DNA of 6,388 bases from Deltaproteobacteria bacterium (GTDB lineage: Bacteria; Desulfobacterota; Syntrophia; Syntrophales; UBA2210), in assembly GCA_019313735.1 (NCBI GenBank), contig JAFDAR010000055.1:1-6388 (forward strand), read 5' to 3'. Below are positions 1 to 5,850 of this stretch, one piece after another. Numbering within the stretch: position 1 is the stretch's first letter; each line of letters starts with the position of its first letter. The notes below the pieces were generated by a model. It worked only from the letters and a program-made list of their open reading frames with translations, did no database searches and was not told the origin of the DNA. Made by a program: the position numbers and the translations under genes.

Positions 1-200
1 TGGGGTATGGCAATACCATCACCTATTCCTGTGCTTCCAAGTTTTTCTCTCTCCAGCAGCACCTCAATCATGGCGCTACGATCAATACTTATGCCGTCGC
101 GAAGAAATACATCCACCAGTTCAGCGAGGACTTCTTTCTTCGTCCTGGATTTCAGATCTTCGATGATAAATTCTTTTTTAAGCATGTCCTGAATGTTCAT
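1..200 (-). CDS. ptsN: PTS IIA-like nitrogen regulatory protein PtsN (EIIA-Ntr), N-terminal part
   Basis: The first 66 codons of an EIIA-Ntr protein are present and the rest lies beyond the window edge. The start is ATG at 200-198, preceded by AAGGTG about 8 nt upstream, and the gene begins 18 nt after the hpf stop. The fragment opens MNIQDMLKKEFIIEDL and ends in GIGDGIAIP followed by CA, the first two bases of a His codon. In this family GI(A)IPH carries the phosphorylated histidine (His73 in E. coli PtsN), so the window stops inside the active-site codon. PtsN accepts phosphate from the PtsP/NPr chain and acts in the cytoplasm as a regulator of nitrogen, potassium and envelope functions. 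Its place after rpoN and hpf is the classical one. The family call is firm; whether the remainder is intact cannot be seen. Confidence 0.93.
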   Translation of the reverse strand, partial: MNIQDMLKKEFIIEDLKSRTKKEVLAELVDVFLRDGISIDRSAMIEVLLEREKLGSTGIGDGIAIP

Positions 201-218
201 TATATATCACCTTCTGTT

Positions 219-654
219 TCAGCTGTTGGTCTCAATCAGGACATATTTTTCGTCATCACGACGATAAATAACGCTCACCTTTTCTGAGGAAGAATCCCTG
301 TAAATGATAAACATTTTTCTCGATTCGTCCATCTCCAAGATCGCGTCTTCCAGAGACATGGGTTCAAGTATGACCTTCTTTGTCTCCACCACTTTGGAGT
401 TCTCATCATATTCATCATATTCTTCAGAGCTTGAATCCATGCTTTCGCTTCTGGATGCGACATCCTTGTGATTCCTGGTTTTTTGCTTATATTTCTTCAT
501 CTGCCGTTCTATCTTATCTATGACACTGTCGATGGCAAGGGTCATTTCCTTTGCCTCTTCCCTGCCCTGCAGATTTATACCTTTGGCCGACAGTTTTACT
601 TCGGCTCAACCACTCTCCTGCTTCCATATTCCGAAAGGTAAAAGAAGTTTGCAT
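219..654 (-). pseudogene. hpf: Ribosome hibernation promoting factor, long type, with internal deletion and frameshift
   Basis: The gene starts at ATG 654-652 behind a very strong ribosome binding site. Codons 1-16 read MQTSFTFRNMEAGEWL, a typical Hpf N-terminus. From about 605 the homologous reading continues in a different frame (AEVKLSAKGINLQGREEAKE, then MTLAIDSVIDKIERQ) down to a TGA at 219. The starting frame runs on as unrelated sequence to TAA at 516-514, giving a 46-residue product. Compared with long Hpf proteins (about 180 residues), roughly 35 residues are missing. These are the first helix and adjoining strand of the S30AE ribosome-binding domain. The missing length must be 3n+2 nt to explain the frame change. 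The second domain, which dimerises ribosomes into 100S particles, looks complete (ETKKVILEPMSLEDAILEM to VIYRRDDEKYVLIE). An in-frame ATG at 545, with AGAGG about 8 nt upstream, could allow a 108-residue C-terminal product. A sequencing or assembly deletion cannot be excluded. Confidence 0.85.
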
Positions 655-660
655 GTATGT

Positions 661-668
661 TCCTCCTC
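661..668 (-). promoter_or_regulatory. Strong ribosome binding site of hpf
   Basis: On the minus strand this reads GAGGAGGA, containing the full AGGAGG complement of the 16S rRNA tail, with about 7 nt to the ATG at 654. It is the strongest ribosome binding site in the window. It fixes the hpf start and shows that the N-terminal 16 codons belong to a real, once well-expressed gene. Confidence 0.85.
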
Positions 669-680
669 TTAATCAATTTT

Positions 681-720
681 AGCCGGCACAATGAAATTTC
701 GCCTTATATTTGAGCCGGCA
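681..720 (-). repeat. Paired 8-bp direct repeat overlapping the hpf promoter
   Basis: TGCCGGCT (minus-strand reading) occurs at 720-713, inside the -35/-10 spacer, and again at 688-681, just after the expected transcription start. The two sites are 32 bp apart, close to three helical turns. Each has the palindromic core GCCGGC, so the two cores could also pair as a 6-bp stem. This is compatible with an operator pair, but no regulator can be named from sequence. Confidence 0.35.
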
Positions 721-731
721 GTAAAAGTCAA
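703..731 (-). promoter_or_regulatory. Sigma-70-like promoter for hpf
   Basis: On the minus strand TTGACT (731-726) is followed after exactly 17 nt by TATAAG (708-703). Each hexamer matches 5 of 6 consensus bases at the ideal spacing. A transcript would begin near 696, leaving a leader of about 42 nt before hpf. The -35 box lies just past the rpoN stop codon, so hpf and ptsN could be expressed apart from the upstream operon, as is common for stress-controlled hpf. The assignment is from sequence match only. Confidence 0.6.
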
Positions 732-748
732 TCGGCATCTCATCAAAA

Positions 749-2185
749 TCAGAAATACTTTCTTCTCTTGGACGAGGGTAATATCCCCTGCATTTCCCTG
801 TATTTCGCCACAGTTCTTCTTGCTATTGATATGCCGAGTCCTGCGAGTATATCAACTATCTGACCATCATTATAGGGTTTTCTGTCATCCTCTCCGCTGA
901 CTATCTCTTTGATTTTTTCCTTAACGCTTTGGGATGCTATCTGTAGAGCGCCTTTCCTGTTTATCCCACTGTTAAAAAAATATTTGAGTTCAAATATGCC
1001 TCTCGGCGTATGCATGTATTTATTCGCGGTAACCCTGCTTACCGTTGACTCATGCATTTCTACATCATCGGCGATATCTCTCAGAACCATGGGCTTTAAA
1101 TAGTTGATACCTTTGTCAAAGAATTCTATCTGGTGTTCCACGATACTTTCCGATACCCTGTAGATCGTTTTTTGCCTTTGCTGAATGCTCTTTATCATCC
1201 AGGTTGCGGACTGCATTTTGTCTTTGATATACTCCTTGCACTTTTCCCCACCGTTGTTTTCTGTGCCGCCCATGATTTTCTTGTAAAAATTGCTTATTCT
1301 CAGTTTCGGCAGACCGTCATCATTCAGGACGATCCTGTATGCGTCTCCAACCTTGAAAACGAATACATCCGGAATTATATATTGTGATCTCTCTTCGTTG
1401 TAGAGAAGTCCGGGTTTAGGATTCAGTTTGATTATCATCAACGCCGCCTGCTGAACGTCATTGACAGGAATCTTCAGTTTCCTTGCTATATTGTTGTAGT
1501 TTTTCGTTTCAAGATCCTTCAGATGATTCTCAACTATTTCCTCCGGAAGCGATGAATCAACATCCATAAATCTGATCTGTATGAGCAGGCACTCCTTCAA
1601 ATCCCTCGCAGCGACACCCTGGGGATCAAATTCCTGCACTTTTTTAATGATATCTTCAACCAGGACCGGATCCACATCTTCTATAGAGGCAATCTCTTCA
1701 GGAGTTGCCATGAGATATCCGTCACTGTTCAGGTTGCCTATGATCTGTTCCCCCACACGCCTTTCCACACCGGTAAAACGCGACAGGTTAAGCTGCCACA
1801 GCAGGTGATCTGAGAGAGAATTTGTTTTGGTAAGCATATTCTCGAAGGGCGGCGCGTCTGTATCCTCATGCTGGTAGGGAACGCCCATCGGGCCGAAATC
1901 TTCGAGATAGGCGTCCCAGTCAAAGTCCTCTTTTCCATCCCCCTCTCCGGTGATCTCCTTTGTCTTCGGTTCAACCTTTATATCTTCAATCTCCGGGATA
2001 ATTTCTGTCTCCGGATCGTTACCGGCAGGTTGTTCTTCGAGGAGGGGATTTTCTTCAAGCTCCTGATTTATGGCATCCACCAGCTCTAATCTCGAAAGCT
2101 GGAGGAGCTTGATCGACTGCTGCAACTGCGGTGTCATAATCAGTTGTTGAGTCAGTTTAAGGGCCTGTTTAAGTTCAAAAGCCAT
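749..2185 (-). CDS. rpoN: RNA polymerase sigma-54 factor RpoN
   Basis: This 478-residue protein matches the family length (E. coli 477). It directs core RNA polymerase to -24/-12 promoters and needs ATP-driven enhancer-binding activators to open DNA. Region I (residues 1-50) has the conserved Q/L-rich pattern with LKLTQQLIMTPQLQQSI. An acidic, low-conservation region II follows (about 51-105), then the core-binding domain (about 110-300). Next comes the helix-turn-helix part, with DIADDVEMHESTVSRVTANK and the TPRGIFELKYFF segment. The RpoN box ARRTVAKYRE, which reads the -24 element, is at residues 455-464. The start ATG at 2185 lies 12 nt after the lptB stop, with only a modest ribosome binding site (GCAGGA close to the start), which suggests co-translation with lptB. 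All hallmark regions are present and nothing looks broken. Confidence 0.98.
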   Translation of the reverse strand: MAFELKQALKLTQQLIMTPQLQQSIKLLQLSRLELVDAINQELEENPLLEEQPAGNDPETEIIPEIEDIKVEPKTKEITGEGDGKEDFDWDAYLEDFGPMGVPYQHEDTDAPPFENMLTKTNSLSDHLLWQLNLSRFTGVERRVGEQIIGNLNSDGYLMATPEEIASIEDVDPVLVEDIIKKVQEFDPQGVAARDLKECLLIQIRFMDVDSSLPEEIVENHLKDLETKNYNNIARKLKIPVNDVQQAALMIIKLNPKPGLLYNEERSQYIIPDVFVFKVGDAYRIVLNDDGLPKLRISNFYKKIMGGTENNGGEKCKEYIKDKMQSATWMIKSIQQRQKTIYRVSESIVEHQIEFFDKGINYLKPMVLRDIADDVEMHESTVSRVTANKYMHTPRGIFELKYFFNSGINRKGALQIASQSVKEKIKEIVSGEDDRKPYNDGQIVDILAGLGISIARRTVAKYREMQGILPSSKRRKYF

Positions 2186-2197
2186 CGTCCTGCCTGT

Positions 2198-2920
2198 CTA
2201 TAGATCGAAATCTTTCCCAAGATAAAATTTACGGGCAATTTCACTGCCGGCTATATAATCCGGATCACCTTCAAGCAGGATAGTGCCTTCGTTTACGATA
2301 TACGCCCTGTCACAGACCTTGAGGGTTTCCCTCACATTATGATCGGAAATCAGGACTCCTATTCCCTTTGACCGTAATTTACGTATAATATCCTGAATAT
2401 CCGCAACCGCTATGGGATCAATACCCGCAAAGGGTTCATCGAGTAACATGTACTGCGGCGACGTGACCAGTGCCCTTGTAATTTCCACCCTTCTGCGTTC
2501 GCCGCCTGAAAGAGAATAAGCCATATTTTTTGAAAGACCCGAGAGATCCAGTTCTTTGAGAAGCTCGCGCAGCCTCTTCTCTCGTTCCCCTTTATTTATA
2601 TCCAGTGTTTCCAGGATAGCCATTATATTCTCTTCCACTGTGAGTTTTCTGAATACCGACGGTTCCTGTGGGAGATAATTTATCCCCCTTCGCGCCCTCA
2701 TATACATAGGATATTGGCTTATATCCTCGCCATTCAACAATACACTTCCACTATCCGGGCTTATCAGGCCTACTATCATATAGAAGGTTGTCGTCTTGCC
2801 GGCGCCGTTAGGCCCCAGGAGACCAACCACTTCTCCCTTGTGAACATTCAGATTGACTTTATCAACAACAGGCCGCCCGTTGTAGGTTTTTACCAGTTCT
2901 GTCGCAATCAACTTTTCCAT
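2198..2920 (-). CDS. lptB: LPS export ABC transporter ATP-binding protein LptB
   Basis: This 240-residue ATPase powers extraction of LPS from the inner membrane as a dimer with LptF/LptG, whose genes are not in this window. Visible motifs are Walker A GPNGAGKTT (36-44), Q-loop Gln85 in LPQEPSVF, signature LSGGE (137-141), Walker B YMLLDE (157-162) with catalytic Glu162, and H-loop His194 in ISDHNV. The sequence LPQEPSVFRKLTVEENI and the C-terminal ARKFYLG are characteristic of LptB rather than of branched-chain amino-acid ABC proteins. The gene follows lptA by 14 nt and precedes rpoN by 12 nt, the widely conserved order. The ribosome binding site is weak (GGGT about 14 nt upstream), so translation probably depends on coupling. 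The protein appears complete. Confidence 0.98.
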   Translation of the reverse strand: MEKLIATELVKTYNGRPVVDKVNLNVHKGEVVGLLGPNGAGKTTTFYMIVGLISPDSGSVLLNGEDISQYPMYMRARRGINYLPQEPSVFRKLTVEENIMAILETLDINKGEREKRLRELLKELDLSGLSKNMAYSLSGGERRRVEITRALVTSPQYMLLDEPFAGIDPIAVADIQDIIRKLRSKGIGVLISDHNVRETLKVCDRAYIVNEGTILLEGDPDYIAGSEIARKFYLGKDFDL

Positions 2921-2934
2921 GAATTCAATTTACC

Positions 2935-3474
2935 CTATTCAGTATTATCCGGATAGATAATAGCGGTAACTCTTTCTCCGCCGGAACCATCTACAACTCC
3001 TCTGTTTTCATCCAGGAAAACTGTGATCCTGTTCCCCTTGATCACATTGTCCCCGTCCCTCATCACGGCATTGCCCGTCATAATGATTCTTTGCTCCGCA
3101 TCATAGAAAACGGCCCTGTCTCCGGTGACAATTTTTGTTTCCTTTTTTATGGTAACATTACCTTTCAGCTCAATCCTCTCTATCTTTCTCATACCTGTCG
3201 TTATGCCGGCAAGAGAATCCCCTGCACCTTTTTTCTTGTCATAGTAGAGATACAGTTCATCTGAATTTATTACCGTATTATCCTGTGTGGCCACAACATT
3301 GCCGGTAAACAGAACAATGCCTTTGTCATCGTAAGCATCCAGCCGATCAGAGGTTATATGTATGGGACTTTTAGAGGTTGTCTTTATGGGGCCTTCGGCC
3401 CCGCACACGCCTCCTGCCACGGCAAGGGGGAAAATCACCACAAGAGCCAGCATTAGTAAGATTGTTTTTCTCAT
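2935..3474 (-). CDS. lptA: Periplasmic LPS-bridge protein LptA (OstA family)
   Basis: This 179-residue protein is close to the family length (E. coli 185). It begins MRKTILLMLALVVIFPLAVAG, a clear Sec signal peptide with possible signal peptidase I cleavage after Ala20 (AVA) or Ala26 (CGA). The mature part is an OstA/LptA beta-jellyroll: SPIHITSDRLDAYDDKG, then FTGNVVATQDN, LKGNVTIKK and MTGNAVMRDGDNVIKGNRI, the repeated GNV/GNA turns of this fold. LptA polymerises into the periplasmic bridge that carries LPS from LptC to LptD. It starts 3 nt after the lptC stop. No good ribosome binding site precedes the ATG: the upstream sequence is AT-rich with only GGGTG about 12 nt away, probably because the end of lptC has been altered (see the tandem repeat there). 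Function is assigned by motif and operon position. Confidence 0.95.
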   Translation of the reverse strand: MRKTILLMLALVVIFPLAVAGGVCGAEGPIKTTSKSPIHITSDRLDAYDDKGIVLFTGNVVATQDNTVINSDELYLYYDKKKGAGDSLAGITTGMRKIERIELKGNVTIKKETKIVTGDRAVFYDAEQRIIMTGNAVMRDGDNVIKGNRITVFLDENRGVVDGSGGERVTAIIYPDNTE

Positions 3475-3477
3475 ATA

Positions 3478-4140
3478 TTATAAGCACCCAATCAAGTTTA
3501 TTTTTTGGTTTTTTAGCCTTTCACTCGAATCCTCGAATCCTCGAATCCTTGACCCCTGGAATCCTTTTTTTAAGGGAGATGATCCGTTTTTTGTTATTAC
3601 CGCTCTGACATCGGACAAAATGGTTATTTTTTTGTTTCTCAGAGAGAGTTTCATGCCCACCCCTTTCACACAAACGCCAGGACGTGTCATCTCCACGGTA
3701 TCTTTCGTATGGATCATTCCATCACCATGGGTATAATTCAGACTGTCCGTCTTAAAGCGCCCCCCCTTATCCGAGACTGCAACTACATTCCCATATATAT
3801 CCATATTCTTTGTATCGGTATGCAGGGAACCATTCTTACCCGTTATCGTGTACATCTTACCACTGGAAGAAAATAATTTAACCTCGATTTTTTCAAAAAG
3901 AGTGACCTCTTTTTTCTTGATGTACCTGGCGGTATCCGCATTGATCTCCCATATCAGATCGGGATCCCCCACCTCGGTATAGTGAAAATCCTTTATCTGA
4001 AGATCAACCTTTTCCGAAAGAATCTTCAGGACAGCATGCTCCTCCTTGTGGACAGCGTAAAATATGTACAGAAACAACGCGCCAGCAAGAAGAACGCATC
4101 CTCCAATGAGCAGTTTCTTTGCGGATATTTTCTTTAACAA
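3478..4140 (-). CDS. lptC: LPS export protein LptC, with atypical C-terminal tail
   Basis: This 220-residue protein has one N-terminal membrane anchor (about residues 10-30, LLIGGCVLLAGALFLYIFYA) preceded by lysines, then a periplasmic YrbK/LptC domain (IKDFHYTEVGDPDLIWEINA, DIYGNVVAVSDKG, FKTDSLNY). LptC docks on LptB2FG and hands LPS to LptA. The start is a TTG at 4140. No ATG or GTG exists in frame between it and the upstream TAA near 4209, and the ribosome binding site is weak (GGA about 9 nt away). The recognisable domain ends near VRAVITK (178-184). The last 34 residues (187-220, including GSRIRGFEDSSERLKNQK) come from a repeat-bearing segment and look like a recent addition rather than LptC fold. 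The call is strong from domain and context, less so for the exact start. Confidence 0.92.
   Translation of the reverse strand: MLKKISAKKLLIGGCVLLAGALFLYIFYAVHKEEHAVLKILSEKVDLQIKDFHYTEVGDPDLIWEINADTARYIKKKEVTLFEKIEVKLFSSSGKMYTITGKNGSLHTDTKNMDIYGNVVAVSDKGGRFKTDSLNYTHGDGMIHTKDTVEMTRPGVCVKGVGMKLSLRNKKITILSDVRAVITKNGSSPLKKGFQGSRIRGFEDSSERLKNQKINLIGCL
3525..3548 (-). repeat. Three tandem 8-bp units in the 3' end of lptC
   Basis: The plus-strand unit TCGAATCC occurs three times without gaps (3525-3532, 3533-3540, 3541-3548). Related pieces follow (TTGACCCCTGGAATCC). Because 8 is not a multiple of 3, each unit is read in a different frame and produces the GSRIRGFEDSSER part of the LptC tail. Any gain or loss of one unit would change the LptC C-terminus and the spacing to lptA. 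Confidence 0.85.
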
Positions 4141-4422
4141 AGATTTAGTCCAGGGAGATTTGTGAAATTTGTCAAGTTCGTATCTCCAAAAATTCTCCCA
4201 AGTATTTTAGCAAGAAGTGTACCATCTAACCGCGGACATGTAAAGGAAAGCCTCGAGACCTTTGCATAACGTTTCCTTTTGCCCAATTTCTGCGTCAGGC
4301 TCAAATTTTAATCCTCGTGTACCAGTGGGGACAGGTTTAAACCTGTCCCCGATTATTCTGTGGTTAAAATTCTCGCCTTCCTTGAACTTGAACAAAATTG
4401 AACATTCTGTAAAGGCCTCGCC
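4141..4422 (-). other. 282-bp non-coding stretch between kdsC and lptC
   Basis: This gap stands out in an otherwise tight operon. It contains one copy of the 36-bp palindromic repeat (4321-4356). The rest shows no convincing gene. An open frame at 4207-4395 (TTG start, 62 codons) runs straight through the palindrome, has no ribosome binding site and no family resemblance, and is judged not to be real. A perfect -35-like TTGACA (4175-4170) lies before lptC, but the matching -10 (TGGACT) is poor. The stretch looks like accumulated repeat or insertion debris. Confidence 0.6.
4321..4356. repeat. 36-bp palindromic repeat, copy 1 (kdsC-lptC gap)
   Basis: The repeat is identical over 36 bp, same orientation, to the copy at 4982-5017. 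Its core (4327-4350) is a perfect 24-bp palindrome made of the half-site GGGGACAGGTTT and its reverse complement, flanked by ACCAGT on one side and GATTAT on the other. As RNA it would fold into a stem of about 10 bp. No U-tract follows on the minus strand, so it is not a standard terminator. Its form resembles REP/BIME-type elements mobilised by REP-associated tyrosine transposases; that link is inference. Confidence 0.9.
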
Positions 4423-4962
4423 TCATCCTTCAACCCTCATTCCATATCTCGATGTTACATCGCCCCATTTCTCACGGGCGGTGAGGATCATCTCACAAAT
4501 TTCTCTCACGGCACCGTTTCCCCCTTCTTTTCCGGTAACGTAATCGGACTCTGCTTTGACATAATCGAGCGCGTCCGCAACAGTCGCCGAAAACCCGACC
4601 ATCCTGAACACGGGAATATCCACTATGTCATCTCCCACATACGCGACACACTCACCCGATAATCCTTTTGTGACAAGTATCTCGCCCAGCACCTTTGCCT
4701 TGTCCTTTACTCCCTGGTAAACATCCCTGATTCCAAGCTCGTCCGCACGGTGTTTCACCACCCTTGACTCTCTGCCCGTCAGGAAGACTATGTCAACACC
4801 GCTTCTCATCAGAAGTTTCAGCCCGTGTCCGTCTCTGACGTTGAAGTTCTTGGATTCGTTTCCAAGGTCATCAACAATTATTTTCCCGTCGGTCAGCACA
4901 CCATCAACATCCAATACCAGGAGAACAACCATCTTGAGCTTTTCAGACAAAGATCTGTCCAT
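4423..4962 (-). CDS. kdsC: 3-deoxy-D-manno-octulosonate 8-phosphate phosphatase KdsC
   Basis: This 179-residue, cap-less HAD-family phosphatase removes phosphate from Kdo-8-phosphate to give Kdo, the step after KdsA. Motif I is DVDGVLTDG with nucleophile Asp18 and acid/base Asp20. NVRDGHG (41-47) is the KdsC-type substrate and tetramer signature. Motif II Thr62 is in FLTGRES, motif III lysines are at 86-88 (VKDK), and motif IV is GDDIVD (110-115) for Mg2+. The length matches the family. ATG 4962 has AAGGA 6 nt upstream, a clear start. The gene follows kdsA by 35 nt, a gap largely filled by the palindromic repeat, and is followed by the repeat-bearing gap before lptC. Protein features are all intact. 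Confidence 0.97.
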   Translation of the reverse strand: MDRSLSEKLKMVVLLVLDVDGVLTDGKIIVDDLGNESKNFNVRDGHGLKLLMRSGVDIVFLTGRESRVVKHRADELGIRDVYQGVKDKAKVLGEILVTKGLSGECVAYVGDDIVDIPVFRMVGFSATVADALDYVKAESDYVTGKEGGNGAVREICEMILTAREKWGDVTSRYGMRVEG

Positions 4963-4981
4963 AATTTGTCCTTCTTTCCGA

Positions 4982-5017
4982 ACCAGTGGGGACAGGTTTA
5001 AACCTGTCCCCGATTAT
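4982..5017. repeat. 36-bp palindromic repeat, copy 2 (overlaps kdsA 3' end)
   Basis: This copy is identical to the one at 4321-4356. Its 24-bp perfect palindrome (4988-5011) overlaps the end of kdsA: the central TTTAAA supplies the kdsA TAA stop (5000-4998), and the flank plus half-palindrome encode the last residues NRGQV. The hairpin ends about 15 nt before the kdsC ribosome binding site. Confidence 0.92.
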
Positions 5018-5834
5018 CGGTTTTAACAATCCTGTCTATCTCTTTAAGCGTCCTAAGAAGACCTGGAAGTGAATCCAGATAAAGAGAATTGGGACCATCG
5101 CACAGGGCGCATTCGGGATCGGGATGAACCTCAAGAAACAATCCGTCAATCCCCGTGGCAACCGCCGCACGTGCCAGATAAACCGCCATCCCCCTGTTGC
5201 CTCCGGACGAACCGCCGGCCCCACCCGGAAGCTGCACACTGTGTGTGGCATCAAAGACTACCGGATACCCCATTCTCCTTAATATGGGAAGCGATCTCAT
5301 ATCGGCAACAAGGTTGTTATAGCCAAAGTCCACTCCCCTCTCTGTAATCATTACATTTTTATTCCCTGTGGAGGTTACCTTGTCTAATATATTCTGGACA
5401 TCCCACGGAGCGATAAACTGGCCTTTTTTGATATTGATTATCCCGGCAACCCTGGCAACTTCCACTACAAAATCCGTCTGCCGACACAAAAATGCCGGAA
5501 TTTGCATCACATCCAATACCTTGGATGCCTCTTCAATCTCCTCAAATCGATGGACATCAGAAAGAATGGGAACCCCTATTCCCTCCCTGATTCCCCTGAG
5601 TATATCGAGGCCTTCTTCCAGGCCGGGACCCCTGAAAGAGTTCATGGAACTTCGGTTCGCCTTGTCATAGGATGCCTTGAAGATAAAAGGAATATCAAGC
5701 TCCTCCGCCAAATTCTTCAAGTACAAAGCTATTTTCTCCGTCTTTACACCATCTTCGATAACGCATGGACCTGAAATCAGCACAAAGGGGGCATCTCCAC
5801 CGATAACCATGTCCCCCAAGATAATTTGTCTCAT
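4998..5834 (-). CDS. kdsA: 3-deoxy-8-phosphooctulonate synthase KdsA, metal-dependent type
   Basis: KdsA condenses phosphoenolpyruvate with arabinose 5-phosphate to Kdo-8-phosphate in the cytoplasm. I choose ATG 5834 (MRQIILGDMVIGG, 278 residues) because GGAG lies 8 nt upstream. ATG 5840 is only 2 nt from that GGAG, and ATG 5858 lies inside a palindromic repeat. Family motifs include FKASYDKANRSS, FRGPGLEEG, PAFLCRQTD, FGYNNLV, DATHSVQLPGG and EVHPDPECALCDGP. SGPCVIE carries Cys24 where the E. coli metal-independent enzyme has Asn. With His198, Glu235 and Asp246 it lines up at a constant offset of 13 with the metal ligands Cys11, His185, Glu222 and Asp233 of the Aquifex enzyme, as I recall that numbering. 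The last five residues (NRGQV) and the stop come from the inserted palindrome. Confidence 0.96.
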   Translation of the reverse strand: MRQIILGDMVIGGDAPFVLISGPCVIEDGVKTEKIALYLKNLAEELDIPFIFKASYDKANRSSMNSFRGPGLEEGLDILRGIREGIGVPILSDVHRFEEIEEASKVLDVMQIPAFLCRQTDFVVEVARVAGIINIKKGQFIAPWDVQNILDKVTSTGNKNVMITERGVDFGYNNLVADMRSLPILRRMGYPVVFDATHSVQLPGGAGGSSGGNRGMAVYLARAAVATGIDGLFLEVHPDPECALCDGPNSLYLDSLPGLLRTLKEIDRIVKTDNRGQV

Positions 5835-5842
5835 TTTCATTA

Positions 5843-5846
5843 CTCC
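5843..5846 (-). promoter_or_regulatory. Ribosome binding site deciding the kdsA start
   Basis: GGAG on the minus strand lies 8 nt before ATG 5834 and only 2 nt before ATG 5840, favouring the former. The right foot of the 18-bp hairpin at 5851-5895 ends just 4 nt upstream, so the hairpin lies within or beside the ribosome footprint. Confidence 0.6.
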
Positions 5847-5850
5847 GTCT

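Noticed and set aside
3477..3482. Perfect TATAAT on the minus strand just before lptA
   Set aside because: It lies 3 nt from the start codon, has no -35 match at 16-18 nt and no clear extended -10, so it would give an essentially leaderless transcript; probably chance in an AT-rich stretch.
4141..4175. TTGACA (4175-4170) as a promoter for lptC
   Set aside because: At 17-nt spacing the -10 is TGGACT, only 3 of 6 matches; too weak to annotate on its own.
4242..4279. 8-bp inverted repeat AAAGGAAA/TTTCCTTT with a 22-nt loop
   Set aside because: It is AT-rich, short and long-looped with no U-tract; not supportable as a terminator or element end.
4217..4324. 8-bp direct repeat GTGTACCA at 4217-4224 and 4317-4324, as a possible target-site duplication
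   Set aside because: No terminal inverted repeats or transposase frame lie between them, and one 8-bp match in about 280 bp is expected by chance fairly often.
4327..4350. Palindromes (this one, 4988-5011 and 5851-5895) as rho-independent terminators
   Set aside because: None is followed by a run of T on either strand, and each lies between co-directional operon genes that must be transcribed through.
4207..4395. 62-codon open frame on the minus strand between kdsC and lptC
   Set aside because: It starts at TTG without a ribosome binding site, reads through the palindromic repeat and resembles no family known to me; it is best explained as chance.
5368..5670. 100-codon plus-strand open frame opposite kdsA, and other plus-strand frames over rpoN and kdsC
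   Set aside because: They lie opposite strongly conserved minus-strand genes, lack ribosome binding sites and have no recognisable domains; they are shadows.
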